Shown here in pieces: positions 35,843 to 44,324 of a stretch of DNA of 64,000 nt; within the stretch, counting starts at the first letter, position 1; each line of letters opens with the position of its first letter. The DNA comes from Dyella sp. GSA-30 (lineage in GTDB: Bacteria > Pseudomonadota > Gammaproteobacteria > Xanthomonadales > Rhodanobacteraceae). The stretch is taken from positions 3,387,524 to 3,451,523 of the forward strand of contig NZ_AP027042.1 in the NCBI RefSeq assembly GCF_027924605.1. Direction: 5' to 3'. Under the pieces are notes generated by a model that saw nothing but the letters and a program-made list of their open reading frames with translations, searched no databases and was not told the origin of the DNA. Both the position numbers and the translations under genes were made by a program.

Positions 35843-36436
35843 ATGAACTCTGCTCTTGTTCGTCCCGTTCTCGTTCGTCCCGTCCTCGTTTCGGCGGTAT
35901 TGTTCATGGCGGTGACCGGCATCGCTTATCCCTTGGCCAGCACCGGCATCGCGTCCGTTCTCTTTCCGCATCAGGCGGCAGGTAGCCTGGTGCACCAGGG
36001 TGAAGCCGTGGTGGGTTCGGCGATGCTGGGCCAGGATTTCCACGCGCCGCGTTATTTCCATCCGCGCCCCAGCGCCACCAGTGACCAGCCTTATAACGCC
36101 GCATCGAGCGGAGCCAGCAACCTCGGCCCCACGAGCGCAAAGCTACGTGACGCCGTGGGCGAACGTGCGGTCGCATTCCGCAAGGAAAACGGGCTGGCCG
36201 ATGGCATGCCGGTGCCGGTCGATGCGGTAACTGCCTCGGGTTCGGGCCTCGATCCCGATATCAGCCTGGCCAACGCGCATGCGCAGGCCGAGCGCGTGGC
36301 CAAGGAGCGGCACCTGTCGGTGGACGAGATCAACGCGCTGATCGATCGTCAAGCACAGGGGCGCCAGCTGGGCCTGCTGGGCGAGCCGCGCGTCAATGTC
36401 CTCGCGCTGAACCTTTCGCTTGATCGCGCACGCTGA
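35843..36436 (+). CDS. kdpC: KdpC, potassium-transporting ATPase accessory subunit
   Basis: A 197-residue single-span membrane protein (E. coli 190) that stabilises nucleotide binding by KdpB. After a short N-terminal stretch with a repeated V-L-V-R-P, one helix ([19 protein letters not shown]) is followed by the periplasmic domain with [37 protein letters not shown], then [21 protein letters not shown] and [12 protein letters not shown], all family hallmarks. GAGG is nine bases before the ATG at 35843; the in-frame ATG at 35837 is too close to it. Its position between kdpA and kdpB departs from the standard kdpABC order. Confidence 0.93.
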   Translation: MNSALVRPVLVRPVLVSAVLFMAVTGIAYPLASTGIASVLFPHQAAGSLVHQGEAVVGSAMLGQDFHAPRYFHPRPSATSDQPYNAASSGASNLGPTSAKLRDAVGERAVAFRKENGLADGMPVPVDAVTASGSGLDPDISLANAHAQAERVAKERHLSVDEINALIDRQAQGRQLGLLGEPRVNVLALNLSLDRAR

Positions 36437-36449
36437 TCGGGATACTTCC

Positions 36450-38534
36450 ATGAGCACTCCACAAATCTCCATGTCAAAAACCGCTGAAAATCCTACCGCG
36501 ATCGAATCGCCCGGGTTCGGTGCCATCGTTCTTGACGCGTTCGCCAAGCTGGCTCCGGCCACGCAATGGAAGAACCCGGTCATGTTTGTCGTCTACCTCG
36601 GCAGCATTCTCACCACACTACTTGGCGTACAAGCGCTGCGCGGTCATGCGGATGCTCCGGCGGGTTTCGTGTTCGCCGTGGCTGGCTGGCTGTGGTTCAC
36701 GGTGCTGTTCGCCAACGCTGCCGAAGCGCTCGCCGAAGGACGGGGCAAGGCACAGGCGCAAGCACTGCGCGCTGCTAAGAAGCGGGTACACGCCAAGGTA
36801 TTGCGCGAACCGCGTTACAACAGCACCTGGCATATCGCCAACAGCGACGAGCTCGTTGCCGGTACCTACGTGCTGGTGCAGGCGGGTGACACCATTCCTG
36901 CTGACGGCGAAGTGGTGGAAGGCGTTGCATCGATCGACGAATCGGCCGTCACGGGTGAATCCGCGCCCGTGGTTCGTGAATCGGGCGGCGACTTTTCGTC
37001 GGTGACCGGCGGCACGCGCGTGTTGTCGGACTGGATCATCGTCCGCGTCACCGCCAATCCAGGTGAAGCGTTCCTTGATCGCATGATCGCCATGGTCGAG
37101 GGCGCGCGCCGGGGAAAGACGCCGAATGAGATCGCCCTGACCATTCTGCTGGTGGCGCTGACTGCCATCTTCCTGATGGTCTGTGCCAGCCTGCTGCCGT
37201 TCTCGGTGCTCAGCGTGGCGTTGAGTGGCCACGGCAGCGTAGTCAGCGTAACCGTGCTGGTGGCGCTGCTGGTGTGTCTGATTCCCACCACCATCGGCGC
37301 GCTGCTCTCGGCTATCGGCATTGCGGGTATGAGCCGCATGCTGAAGGCCAACGTCATTGCCATTTCTGGTCGCGCCATCGAGGCCGCCGGCGACGTGGAC
37401 GTGCTGCTGCTGGACAAGACCGGTACCATCACGCTGGGCAACCGTCAGGCGCACGCCTTTCATCCCGCCAGCGGCGTGACCGAAGCCGCCTTGGCGGAAG
37501 CCGCGCGCTACGCATCGCTGGCGGACGAAACACCCGAAGGTCGCTCCATCGTCACATTGGCACACGTGATACTGGGCAGTGATGAGCCGGGCCTTCCCGA
37601 GAATAGCGTGGCGGTACCGTTTACCGCGCGCACCCGCATGAGCGGCATCGACATGAGCGATCGCTGCATCCGCAAGGGCGCTGCATCTGCCGTGAGCGCG
37701 TACGTGGAAACCTTGGGCGGGGCGTTTACCGCCGATATCGAGCGTACGGTCGAGGTCATCTCGCGCCGTGGCGCCACACCGCTGGTCGTTGCCGATCGTC
37801 GTCGTGTGCTTGGCGTCGTGGAATTGAAGGACATCATCAAAGACGGCATCAAGACGCAGTTCGCCGAACTGCGGCGCATGGGCATCGCTACGGTGATGAT
37901 CACCGGTGACAACCGCCTGACGGCTGCCGCCATCGCGGCGGAGGCCGGCGTGGATGATTTCCTGGCCGAAGCCACGCCCGAAGACAAGCTGGCGCTTATC
38001 CGTCGCTACCAGGGCGAGGGACACCTGGTGGCCATGACCGGTGACGGCACCAACGATGCGCCTGCGCTGGCTCAGGCAGACGTGGCGGTGGCGATGAACA
38101 GCGGCACCCAGGCAGCGAAAGAGGCCGGCAACATGGTCGATCTGGATTCGAATCCGACCAAGCTGCTGCGCGTGGTGGAGGTCGGCAAGCAGATGATCAT
38201 GACGCGTGGTGCGCTGACGACTTTCAGCGTTGCCAACGATCTGGCGAAATATTTCGCGATCGTGCCGGCGGCGTTCGTGGCGACGTATCCGTCACTGGAC
38301 GCGCTGAATATCATGCGCCTGCACTCGCCGGCGTCGGCCATACTCTCGGCGGTCATCTTCAACGCGTTGATCATCGTCGCACTGATTCCGTTAGCCCTGC
38401 GCGGCGTGCGTTATCGCCCGGCCCCGGCGAAAGACCTGCTCACGCGCAATCTGCTCGTTTATGGGGTGGGCGGCATCATCGCCCCCTTCGTCGGCATCAA
38501 GCTGATCGATCTGCTGCTTACCCCTCTGATGTGA
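36450..38534 (+). CDS. kdpB: KdpB, catalytic P-type ATPase subunit of the Kdp system
   Basis: A 694-residue P-type ATPase (E. coli 682). Features in order: PAD/TGES actuator motif ([11 protein letters not shown] near residue 165), the phosphorylation motif [13 protein letters not shown] with Asp near 322, the nucleotide-binding domain with KGAASAV, then [14 protein letters not shown], and the hinge motif [39 protein letters not shown]. It hydrolyses ATP to drive K+ through KdpA. The start at 36450 is 13 nt after kdpC; an in-frame ATG at 36420 overlaps kdpC. Its stop overlaps a GTG in the kdpD frame. Confidence 0.95.
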   Translation: MSTPQISMSKTAENPTAIESPGFGAIVLDAFAKLAPATQWKNPVMFVVYLGSILTTLLGVQALRGHADAPAGFVFAVAGWLWFTVLFANAAEALAEGRGKAQAQALRAAKKRVHAKVLREPRYNSTWHIANSDELVAGTYVLVQAGDTIPADGEVVEGVASIDESAVTGESAPVVRESGGDFSSVTGGTRVLSDWIIVRVTANPGEAFLDRMIAMVEGARRGKTPNEIALTILLVALTAIFLMVCASLLPFSVLSVALSGHGSVVSVTVLVALLVCLIPTTIGALLSAIGIAGMSRMLKANVIAISGRAIEAAGDVDVLLLDKTGTITLGNRQAHAFHPASGVTEAALAEAARYASLADETPEGRSIVTLAHVILGSDEPGLPENSVAVPFTARTRMSGIDMSDRCIRKGAASAVSAYVETLGGAFTADIERTVEVISRRGATPLVVADRRRVLGVVELKDIIKDGIKTQFAELRRMGIATVMITGDNRLTAAAIAAEAGVDDFLAEATPEDKLALIRRYQGEGHLVAMTGDGTNDAPALAQADVAVAMNSGTQAAKEAGNMVDLDSNPTKLLRVVEVGKQMIMTRGALTTFSVANDLAKYFAIVPAAFVATYPSLDALNIMRLHSPASAILSAVIFNALIIVALIPLALRGVRYRPAPAKDLLTRNLLVYGVGGIIAPFVGIKLIDLLLTPLM

Positions 38535-38587
38535 TTGCGAGTGCTCTTGCCGATAGCCGCTCCCGCGAGGGGCGGCTATCATGGCCA

Positions 38588-40072
38588 ATGATGATCCCGC
38601 ACCCCGCACAGGTACCATCGCGTCCGTTTCGATATCGCGTGCTGGCCTACGCCGTGGCCGCTTGTGCCACGACCACCGGCATCGCGGCCATGCTGTTGCG
38701 CGTTTTCGACTTGTCGAACGTGGTCATGGTGTTCCTGCTCACGGTGATGCTGGTAGCCCTGCGCTGGGGCCGTGCCGCCGGTGCCCTGGCCGCCATCGTG
38801 GCCGTGGGCAGTTTCGATTTTTTCTTCGTGCCGCCGGTGTGGTCGTTCCACGTTTCCGATACGCAGTACCTGTTCACGTTCTTGCTGATGCTGGTGGTGG
38901 CCCTGGTGACCGGCCAGCTGGCTGCGCGTCTGCGCGCCGAGGCCGTAGGCGCCGCTGCCGGCGAGCGCCGGGCAAACGCGTTGGCGGCCGTGGCCACCGA
39001 TCTATCCGTCGCCGTGCGCAATGAGGACATCGCCGACGTGTGCGCTGCGCGTATCGGTCCATTGTTCGATGGCAAGGCCACGCTGCTGCTGCCTGGTCGT
39101 GATGAGCGCATGGCACTCGATGGAATCGGTGATCGAGGTATCGCCCAATGGGTGCTTGAAGAAGGACGCCCCGCGGGGCGGGGCACCGAAACCTTGCCAG
39201 CGAACGATGCGATCTATCTGCCACTGACGACACCGCTACGCACGCGCGGTGTGCTTATGCTCGAGCGTAGTGCCGCCCAGCCGCTGAATGTGGAGCAGGT
39301 CGGCCTGTTGCGAGCGTTTCAGTCGCTAATCGCACTGGCGATCGAGCGTGTGCATTTCGTCGAGGTCGCGCACGAGACCCAGTTGCGCATGGAAGGCGAG
39401 CGTTTGCGCAATGCGCTGTTGTCTGCGGTTTCGCACGACTTGCGCACGCCATTGACGGCGATCCGCGGCATGGCCGGCATGCTGGACGAGAGCGACGTGG
39501 CGCAGGCCATCATGAACCAGGCCGACCGTATGCAACGGCAGGTGGCGAACCTGCTGGATGCCGCGCGCCTGCAAGGCGAAGGCGTGCGCCTGGACTTGCA
39601 ATGGCATGCCCTGGACGAACTTGTCGGCTCCGCGCTGGCCTCAACAGACCTTGGCGCGCGACACGTCGTGCTCGATATCTCGCCCGAGATCCCTTTGGTC
39701 GAACTGGATGCCACCTTGTTTGAGCGCGTGTTGGTGAACCTCTTCGACAACGCCACGAAGTACACGCCCGACGATGCCACGCTGTCTATCCGCGGCGATC
39801 GCACCGGCACGCACGTGATCCTTCGTGTCGAAGACGACGGCCCGGGTTTTCCGGTGGGCGTCGACACCCATGTGCTGTTCGCCGAGTTTGTCCGCGGCGC
39901 GCGCGAATCGGCCGTCCCCGGTGTGGGTCTAGGCCTGGCATTGTCGCGACGTATCGTCGAGGCGCATGGTGGCGGCATTTCGGCATCGCGGCGCGAACCG
40001 CATGGTGCGCGTTTCGAAATCATCCTGCCGGCTGGTGAGCCGCCGACGATCGATCTGGAAGATCCCGCATGA
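38588..40072 (+). CDS. kdpD: Short KdpD-type sensor histidine kinase lacking the N-terminal KdpD/Usp domains
   Basis: About 494 residues, against roughly 900 for E. coli KdpD. It starts directly at the four-helix DUF4118 membrane domain (residues 15-105, with GSFDFFFVPPVWSFHVSD), followed by a GAF-like region (about 135-265), the HisKA box LLSAVSHDLRTPLTAI with His near 283, and an HATPase domain with NLFDNATKYTP, VEDDGPGFP and GLGLALSRRI. The cytoplasmic KdpD and universal-stress domains that normally precede the membrane part are absent, and there is no room for them after kdpB. Start is uncertain: GTG 38531 overlaps the kdpB stop, ATG 38588 is the first ATG. It overlaps kdpE by ATGA. Confidence 0.85.
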   Translation: MMIPHPAQVPSRPFRYRVLAYAVAACATTTGIAAMLLRVFDLSNVVMVFLLTVMLVALRWGRAAGALAAIVAVGSFDFFFVPPVWSFHVSDTQYLFTFLLMLVVALVTGQLAARLRAEAVGAAAGERRANALAAVATDLSVAVRNEDIADVCAARIGPLFDGKATLLLPGRDERMALDGIGDRGIAQWVLEEGRPAGRGTETLPANDAIYLPLTTPLRTRGVLMLERSAAQPLNVEQVGLLRAFQSLIALAIERVHFVEVAHETQLRMEGERLRNALLSAVSHDLRTPLTAIRGMAGMLDESDVAQAIMNQADRMQRQVANLLDAARLQGEGVRLDLQWHALDELVGSALASTDLGARHVVLDISPEIPLVELDATLFERVLVNLFDNATKYTPDDATLSIRGDRTGTHVILRVEDDGPGFPVGVDTHVLFAEFVRGARESAVPGVGLGLALSRRIVEAHGGGISASRREPHGARFEIILPAGEPPTIDLEDPA

Positions 40073-40776
40073 GCAAGCCACGTATTCTGGTGGTGGAAGA
40101 CGAAGCGGACATCCGCCGCTTTCTTCGCCTCGCCCTGGAGCGCGAGGAGATGACCGTGTTCGAGGCCGGTGACGCGCTGCGAGCGCGTATCGATGCCGCC
40201 AGCCGCCAGCCCGATCTGATCGTGCTGGATCTCGGCTTGCCCGACGATGATGGCAAGGCGGTAATTCGCGACGTGCGCGGATGGTCGTCGGCGCCGATCA
40301 TCGTGTTGTCCGCTCGCGACAGTGAAGCAGAAAAAGTGGCTGCACTGGAAGCGGGTGCGGACGACTACCTTGTCAAGCCTTTCGGCGTACCGGAACTGGT
40401 GGCGCGCGTGCGCGCGCAATTGCGCCGTGCCAGTCTCGCGGGCGATCGAAGCCAGGCCAGCGCGCGCGTGCGTTTCGGCGATATCGAGGTAAACCTTGCC
40501 ACGCACGAAGTGTGGCGACGCGGCGAAGAGGTACACCTCACGCCCATCGAATTTCGTCTACTGGCGGCACTGGTGCGCGGACAGGGCAGGGTATTGACCC
40601 ATCGTCAGTTGTTGATCGACGTGTGGGGGCCTGGTTACGCCACACGCGCGCACTACGTGCGCGTTTATATGGCCAACCTGAGGCTCAAGCTGGAAGACCA
40701 GCCCGCGCGTCCGCGCCACCTAGTGACTGAATTGCAGGTGGGATATCGGCTGGCGGGTATCGCCGAACCGTCTTGA
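40069..40776 (+). CDS. kdpE: KdpE, OmpR-family response regulator
   Basis: A 235-residue two-component regulator. The receiver domain has RILVVEDEADIRRFL with the acidic pair, VLDLGLPDD with phospho-acceptor Asp near residue 54, IIVLSARDSEAEKV with the switch Ser, and DDYLVKPFG with the conserved Lys. The C-terminal winged helix has HLTPIEFRLLAALVRGQGRVLTHRQLL and the final VRVYMANLRLKLE recognition region. The ATG at 40069 overlaps the kdpD stop. It should activate kdp under K+ limitation; candidate sites are the direct-repeat boxes at 33803 and 40769, the second of which overlaps this gene's own stop codon. Confidence 0.93.
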   Translation: MSKPRILVVEDEADIRRFLRLALEREEMTVFEAGDALRARIDAASRQPDLIVLDLGLPDDDGKAVIRDVRGWSSAPIIVLSARDSEAEKVAALEAGADDYLVKPFGVPELVARVRAQLRRASLAGDRSQASARVRFGDIEVNLATHEVWRRGEEVHLTPIEFRLLAALVRGQGRVLTHRQLLIDVWGPGYATRAHYVRVYMANLRLKLEDQPARPRHLVTELQVGYRLAGIAEPS

Positions 40777-40793
40777 TGGCGCCTTGATACCGC
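40769..40793 (+). promoter_or_regulatory. Second copy of the kdp direct-repeat box
   Basis: CGTCTTGAT, five bases, then CTTGATACCGC: two TTGAT half-sites 11 bp apart, matching 21 of 25 positions of the box upstream of kdpF. It overlaps the kdpE stop and lies about 75 bp before the outer-membrane barrel gene, suggesting that gene shares KdpE control. An inverted CTTCAAGG half-site follows at 40793. Confidence 0.5.
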
Positions 40794-40867
40794 TTCAAGG
40801 AATACGGCGCCGTCCATAGACGCCGGTGCCTAGCATGCATGGTCATCCTTGATCCAAAGGCTTGACC

Positions 40868-41668
40868 ATGAACCTTCGTTCCATCGCTGTTCTGCACCTT
40901 GCATTGCTCGCCGCCGTATCGACATTCGCTGCCCGCGCCGACGACGCGCCACCGATCTGTACCGACCGTCCGACCAAGGCCAACGCCCCCTGCACAGTGC
41001 CCGAGGGCATGTGGCAGTTGGAAACGGATATCGGTAACGCTACTCACGATGCGCACGATGGCGGCAGCACCGACACGCTGTACTTCCTCAATCCGTATCT
41101 CAAGTACGGCATCACTAGCCGCACCGACATCGAAGTGAATTGGGCCCCCGCTATACGTCTGCGCACGAAGGCCGATGGGCAGCGCACGACCACGAACGGA
41201 GCCGGCGATCTCTACGTGCGGGTGAAGACAAGTCTCTACAGCGGAGATGTGTTCAGCGCTTCGATCATTCCCTTCGTCAAAGCGCCCACGGCATCGCACG
41301 GCATCGGCAACGATCGCTGGGAAGGTGGCATCGCACTGCCCATGAGTGCGGTCGTCGGTGGCGGATTCACCTTGACCGTTGGACCGGAGCTTGACGCACT
41401 GGCCGATGCGGACGGGCGCGGCCGCCACCTTTCCGTGACCAACCTGATCAACATTGCCCATCCGCTGACCAGCAAGCTGTCCATGGCCTTGGAGTACTGG
41501 CGTCAGGACAATCGCGACCCCTCCGGTCACGTGAAGCAAGAGTCAGGTGATATCGCCTTCATTTATGTGGTCAACCCGAACCTCCAGTTGGACCTGGGAG
41601 CCAACATGGGGTTGAACAATGTGACACCGGACCGGCAGATGTACCTGGGTCTGTCGTATCGTTGGTAG
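40868..41668 (+). CDS. Outer-membrane beta-barrel protein of the MetA-pathway/transporter family
   Basis: A 266-residue exported protein. The signal peptide is MNLRSIAVLHLALLAAVSTFAARA, cleaved before DDAPP. The mature start DRPTKANAPCTVPEGMWQLET is typical of the Phenol_MetA_deg-like barrel family, and alternating strands run to a C-terminal aromatic (YLGLSYRW), the outer-membrane insertion signal. AAAGG lies seven bases before the ATG; a TTG six bases upstream is not needed. It is 91 bp after kdpE on the same strand and carries a kdp-type box in front, so it may serve ion or solute passage under K+ stress. That role is inference. Confidence 0.75.
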   Translation: MNLRSIAVLHLALLAAVSTFAARADDAPPICTDRPTKANAPCTVPEGMWQLETDIGNATHDAHDGGSTDTLYFLNPYLKYGITSRTDIEVNWAPAIRLRTKADGQRTTTNGAGDLYVRVKTSLYSGDVFSASIIPFVKAPTASHGIGNDRWEGGIALPMSAVVGGGFTLTVGPELDALADADGRGRHLSVTNLINIAHPLTSKLSMALEYWRQDNRDPSGHVKQESGDIAFIYVVNPNLQLDLGANMGLNNVTPDRQMYLGLSYRW

Positions 41669-41689
41669 CACTCCTTACGTTGCTTCCTT

Positions 41690-41719
41690 TCTCGCCGCGG
41701 CATTCGCTGTGGCGAGAAG
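41690..41719 (+). terminator. Hairpin after the kdp-linked barrel gene
   Basis: TTCTCGCC at 41690-41697 pairs with GGCGAGAA at 41712-41719 around a 14-base loop, 22 bp past the stop codon. No U-run follows, so it is only a likely transcript end. Confidence 0.45.
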
Positions 41720-41866
41720 TTCGTGCAAGCGTCAATGATTGTTGTGGCGCAACATCGACGCCAGTCATATCGTTTTGCAATGACTGAAATATGCCCGGGG
41801 TGGATTTAATGATGTGTGGTGGCCGGCTAGGCTCAGCTCACCCCATCCCCGAATCAAGGCGTTCCC

Positions 41867-42442
41867 ATGCATCGATACGGCACGATTCTCGCGCTTTGTG
41901 GATTGGCGCTGGCATTGCCTTGCCATGTCCACGCCGATACAAACGCCTTTGAAAAGTCCGTACAACGCTCTGATTTATCTAATGAAAATTCAGGCGTCGT
42001 GGCAGGTCGTGTGCCGGCCTGGCTGGTCGGCACCTGGGTGTTGATCCGTTGCGACAATGTCTATCCGGATGGCCGTCTGGTAGAGCTCTATGGATCGAAT
42101 CCCCAGGGGCTGTGGTTCATCGACGCCCAGGGCCATTACATGATGCAGATGGTTCGGGCCGAGCGGGAGCCATTCGCCACCAACGACAAATCCAAGGGCA
42201 CGCCCGATGAATACCGCGCGGCATCGTTGGGCTCAAATGCGCATTACGGGTGGGTAAGTGTCGATGGCGCCCAGCTGCGCACGCACATCACGCATGCGTC
42301 CTATCCGAGCTGGGATAACAGGGACGGCAAGACGACATTCGTCCTCCAGGGTGACTTGCTGACTTATTCCGTGGATAAGCCGAGCAGTGGCTCGGCTGAA
42401 GGCGCTCGCGGCGTAGTGGTTTGGCGCCGCGTGGCCATTTGA
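41867..42442 (+). CDS. Exported lipocalin-like domain protein
   Basis: A 191-residue protein with signal peptide MHRYGTILALCGLALALPCHVHA cleaved before DTNAF. From about residue 50 it carries the Lipocalin_5-like pattern LVGTWVLIRCDNVYPDGR, GLWFIDAQGHYMMQM, an AHYGWVSVDG strand and a C-terminal TYSVDKPSSGSAEGARGVVVWRR. Homologous domains bind small hydrophobic molecules or have no known ligand. AAGG is upstream of the ATG. It stands alone, 198 bp after the kdp region and 57 bp before the methyltransferase-like gene; both are exported and may be co-transcribed. Confidence 0.7.
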   Translation: MHRYGTILALCGLALALPCHVHADTNAFEKSVQRSDLSNENSGVVAGRVPAWLVGTWVLIRCDNVYPDGRLVELYGSNPQGLWFIDAQGHYMMQMVRAEREPFATNDKSKGTPDEYRAASLGSNAHYGWVSVDGAQLRTHITHASYPSWDNRDGKTTFVLQGDLLTYSVDKPSSGSAEGARGVVVWRRVAI

Positions 42443-42499
42443 ACGCATGACTTGAACGGTACGACCACCCCAGTTCTTTCTTTCGGAGCAATACGATCC

Positions 42500-43291
42500 A
42501 TGAACAAGTTCCTGATGTGCAGCGTGCTCTTGCTTGGAACAGCGACGTTGGCCCATGCCGACATGCAAGGGTTGCCAGCGTATGTGTCGGTGGCAGTGGC
42601 CGATCATTCGCGGCCGGAGTCCGATACCAAACGCGACACGGATCGCAAGCCCGCTGAACTGGTCGCCTTTGCAGGCATCAAACCCGGTGACAAGGTGGCC
42701 GACGTGATGCCGGGTGGAGGCTACTTCACACGAATCTTCAGCAAGGTCGTCGGCCCCCAGGGCCATGTCTATGCCGTCGTACCGTCGAGTCTGGCGGCCG
42801 GTGCTCCGAAGAAGGTCGACGATATCAAGGCTCTGATCGCCGATCCCGCATACGGCAATACAACCCTCGTCATTCGTCCTTACGATCAACTGGGTGCGGA
42901 CGAGCCGCTCGACGTCATCTGGACCGCGCAGAATTATCACGACGTCTATGGTGGCGTCAGTGTCTTTGCGGTGGCTGGCGAAAGCGGCCCCGACGTAACG
43001 GAGAAAATGGATCGCGCAGCTTTCAAGGCGTTGAAGCTCGGTGGGGTCTATATGGTTATCGACCACGTTGCCAAGGCGGGCTCTGACGCGCAGGTCTCAA
43101 AGACCCTCCACCGGATGGACCCGGATCAGGTGATTGCGCAGGCAAAGGCGGCAGGGTTTGTGCTGGAGGCCCGAAGCGACCTGCTTGGCAACGCACAGGA
43201 CGCGCATGAAAAGATTATATTTGCCCCGGAAATCCGCGGGCATACCGATCAGTTCGTGCTGAAATTTCGCAAGCCGAAGGCTTCGAGTTGA
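42500..43291 (+). CDS. Exported class I SAM-methyltransferase-like protein
   Basis: A 263-residue protein with a signal peptide (MNKFLMCSVLLLGTATLAHA, cleavage before DMQG). The mature part is methyltransferase-like: motif I appears as KVADVMPGGGYFTRIFSKVVG, followed by HVYAVVPSS, then DVIWTAQNYHDVYG and LKLGGVYMVIDHVA. The Asp/Glu that normally follows motif I to hold the SAM ribose is not obvious. Relatives with signal peptides are frequent in this order and are annotated as methyltransferases, though SAM is not known in the periplasm. The ATG at 42500 follows GGAG. A structural or non-methyl-transfer role is possible. Confidence 0.75.
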   Translation: MNKFLMCSVLLLGTATLAHADMQGLPAYVSVAVADHSRPESDTKRDTDRKPAELVAFAGIKPGDKVADVMPGGGYFTRIFSKVVGPQGHVYAVVPSSLAAGAPKKVDDIKALIADPAYGNTTLVIRPYDQLGADEPLDVIWTAQNYHDVYGGVSVFAVAGESGPDVTEKMDRAAFKALKLGGVYMVIDHVAKAGSDAQVSKTLHRMDPDQVIAQAKAAGFVLEARSDLLGNAQDAHEKIIFAPEIRGHTDQFVLKFRKPKASS

Positions 43292-43373
43292 GGCAAGGCG
43301 GGAATGCTCCGGCAAACGTATCCCTGACGCATCCGAACGTGCCAGGCGCATTCCTCTGCCAAAGAAACCCACC

Positions 43374-44228
43374 ATGAAGAAGCTCGATCTCGAGGCGGTC
43401 AAGGCATTCGTGCTGACTGCCGACCTGCAGAGTTTTACACGCGCCGCCGAAGCGCTCGACAGCACGCAGTCTGCCGTCAGCACCAAGTTGCGGCGCCTGG
43501 AGGAACATCTGGGGCGACGTCTGCTCGAGCGCACGCCGAGGCAGGTGCGTCTGTCTGCCGAAGGGGCGGCGTTTCTTGTCGCCGCACGTGAGCTGGTAGG
43601 TGCGCACGATCGGGCCATTGCCTCGTTTGATGTGGAGCAACGGCGCCTGATTATCGGCATCAGTCACCAACTGATCGGTGGCGAACTGCCTGTTCTGCTG
43701 CGGCGTATGAACGAACACGATCCGAACCTGGTGATCGAGCTACGCGTGGCAGGGTCGCGCGAGGTCAGTCAGGCCTACGAAGCGGGAGCGCTGGACGCAG
43801 CGTTGGTGCTTCAGCCCGCCGAACAACGGCGCCAGGGCGAGGTGCTGTTCACCGAATCGTTCGCCTGGGTGGCTGCGGTCGATTGGGAGTTGCGAGCGGG
43901 GCAGCCGTTGCCGCTGTCCACGCAAGGCGAGTCGTGCAGCATTCGGGCGGGAGCGGTGAATGCGCTCGATCAGGCAGGCATTGCCTGGACCGAGGTCTTC
44001 GTGGGCAAGGGGTCGTCTGTCGTGGGTGCGGCCGCTTCGGCGGGACTGGCTGTCGCGGTATTGGCGCGACGAGCGGCACCCGCAGGCACGATCGATATCG
44101 GTCCGGCACTGTCGTTGCCACCGTTACCGACCCAGGAAGCCGTGATGTATACGGCCCTCAATGATCGTCGTTCGCGCAATGCATTACACACGCTGGGAAT
44201 CGCTTTCAAGAGTTTGACCCAGGTCTGA
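43374..44228 (+). CDS. LysR-family transcriptional regulator
   Basis: A 284-residue regulator. The N-terminal winged helix has LDLEAVKAFVLTADLQSFTRAAEALDSTQSAVSTKLRRLEEHLGRRLLERTPR, the standard LysR layout, followed by a linker helix and a two-lobed effector domain with VIELRVAGSREVSQAYEAGALDAALV. It is on the same strand as its neighbours, 82 bp after the methyltransferase-like gene and 96 bp before the DUF885 gene. The effector and target are unknown; LysR proteins often control a neighbouring gene, but none is divergent here. Confidence 0.85.
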   Translation: MKKLDLEAVKAFVLTADLQSFTRAAEALDSTQSAVSTKLRRLEEHLGRRLLERTPRQVRLSAEGAAFLVAARELVGAHDRAIASFDVEQRRLIIGISHQLIGGELPVLLRRMNEHDPNLVIELRVAGSREVSQAYEAGALDAALVLQPAEQRRQGEVLFTESFAWVAAVDWELRAGQPLPLSTQGESCSIRAGAVNALDQAGIAWTEVFVGKGSSVVGAAASAGLAVAVLARRAAPAGTIDIGPALSLPPLPTQEAVMYTALNDRRSRNALHTLGIAFKSLTQV

Positions 44229-44324
44229 CAAAGTCGATTTGCACGAGGATACGTGGGCGGTTTGCAGCCCGCGTGGGACGCGTGCGGCCAACGATTCGAG
44301 CGTACATCACGGGACGGGGATACG

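Noticed and set aside
36618-38024. Long open frame on the minus strand across kdpB (468 codons)
   Set aside because: Composition is typical of an antisense shadow (many H, Q, R), while kdpB has all P-type ATPase motifs.
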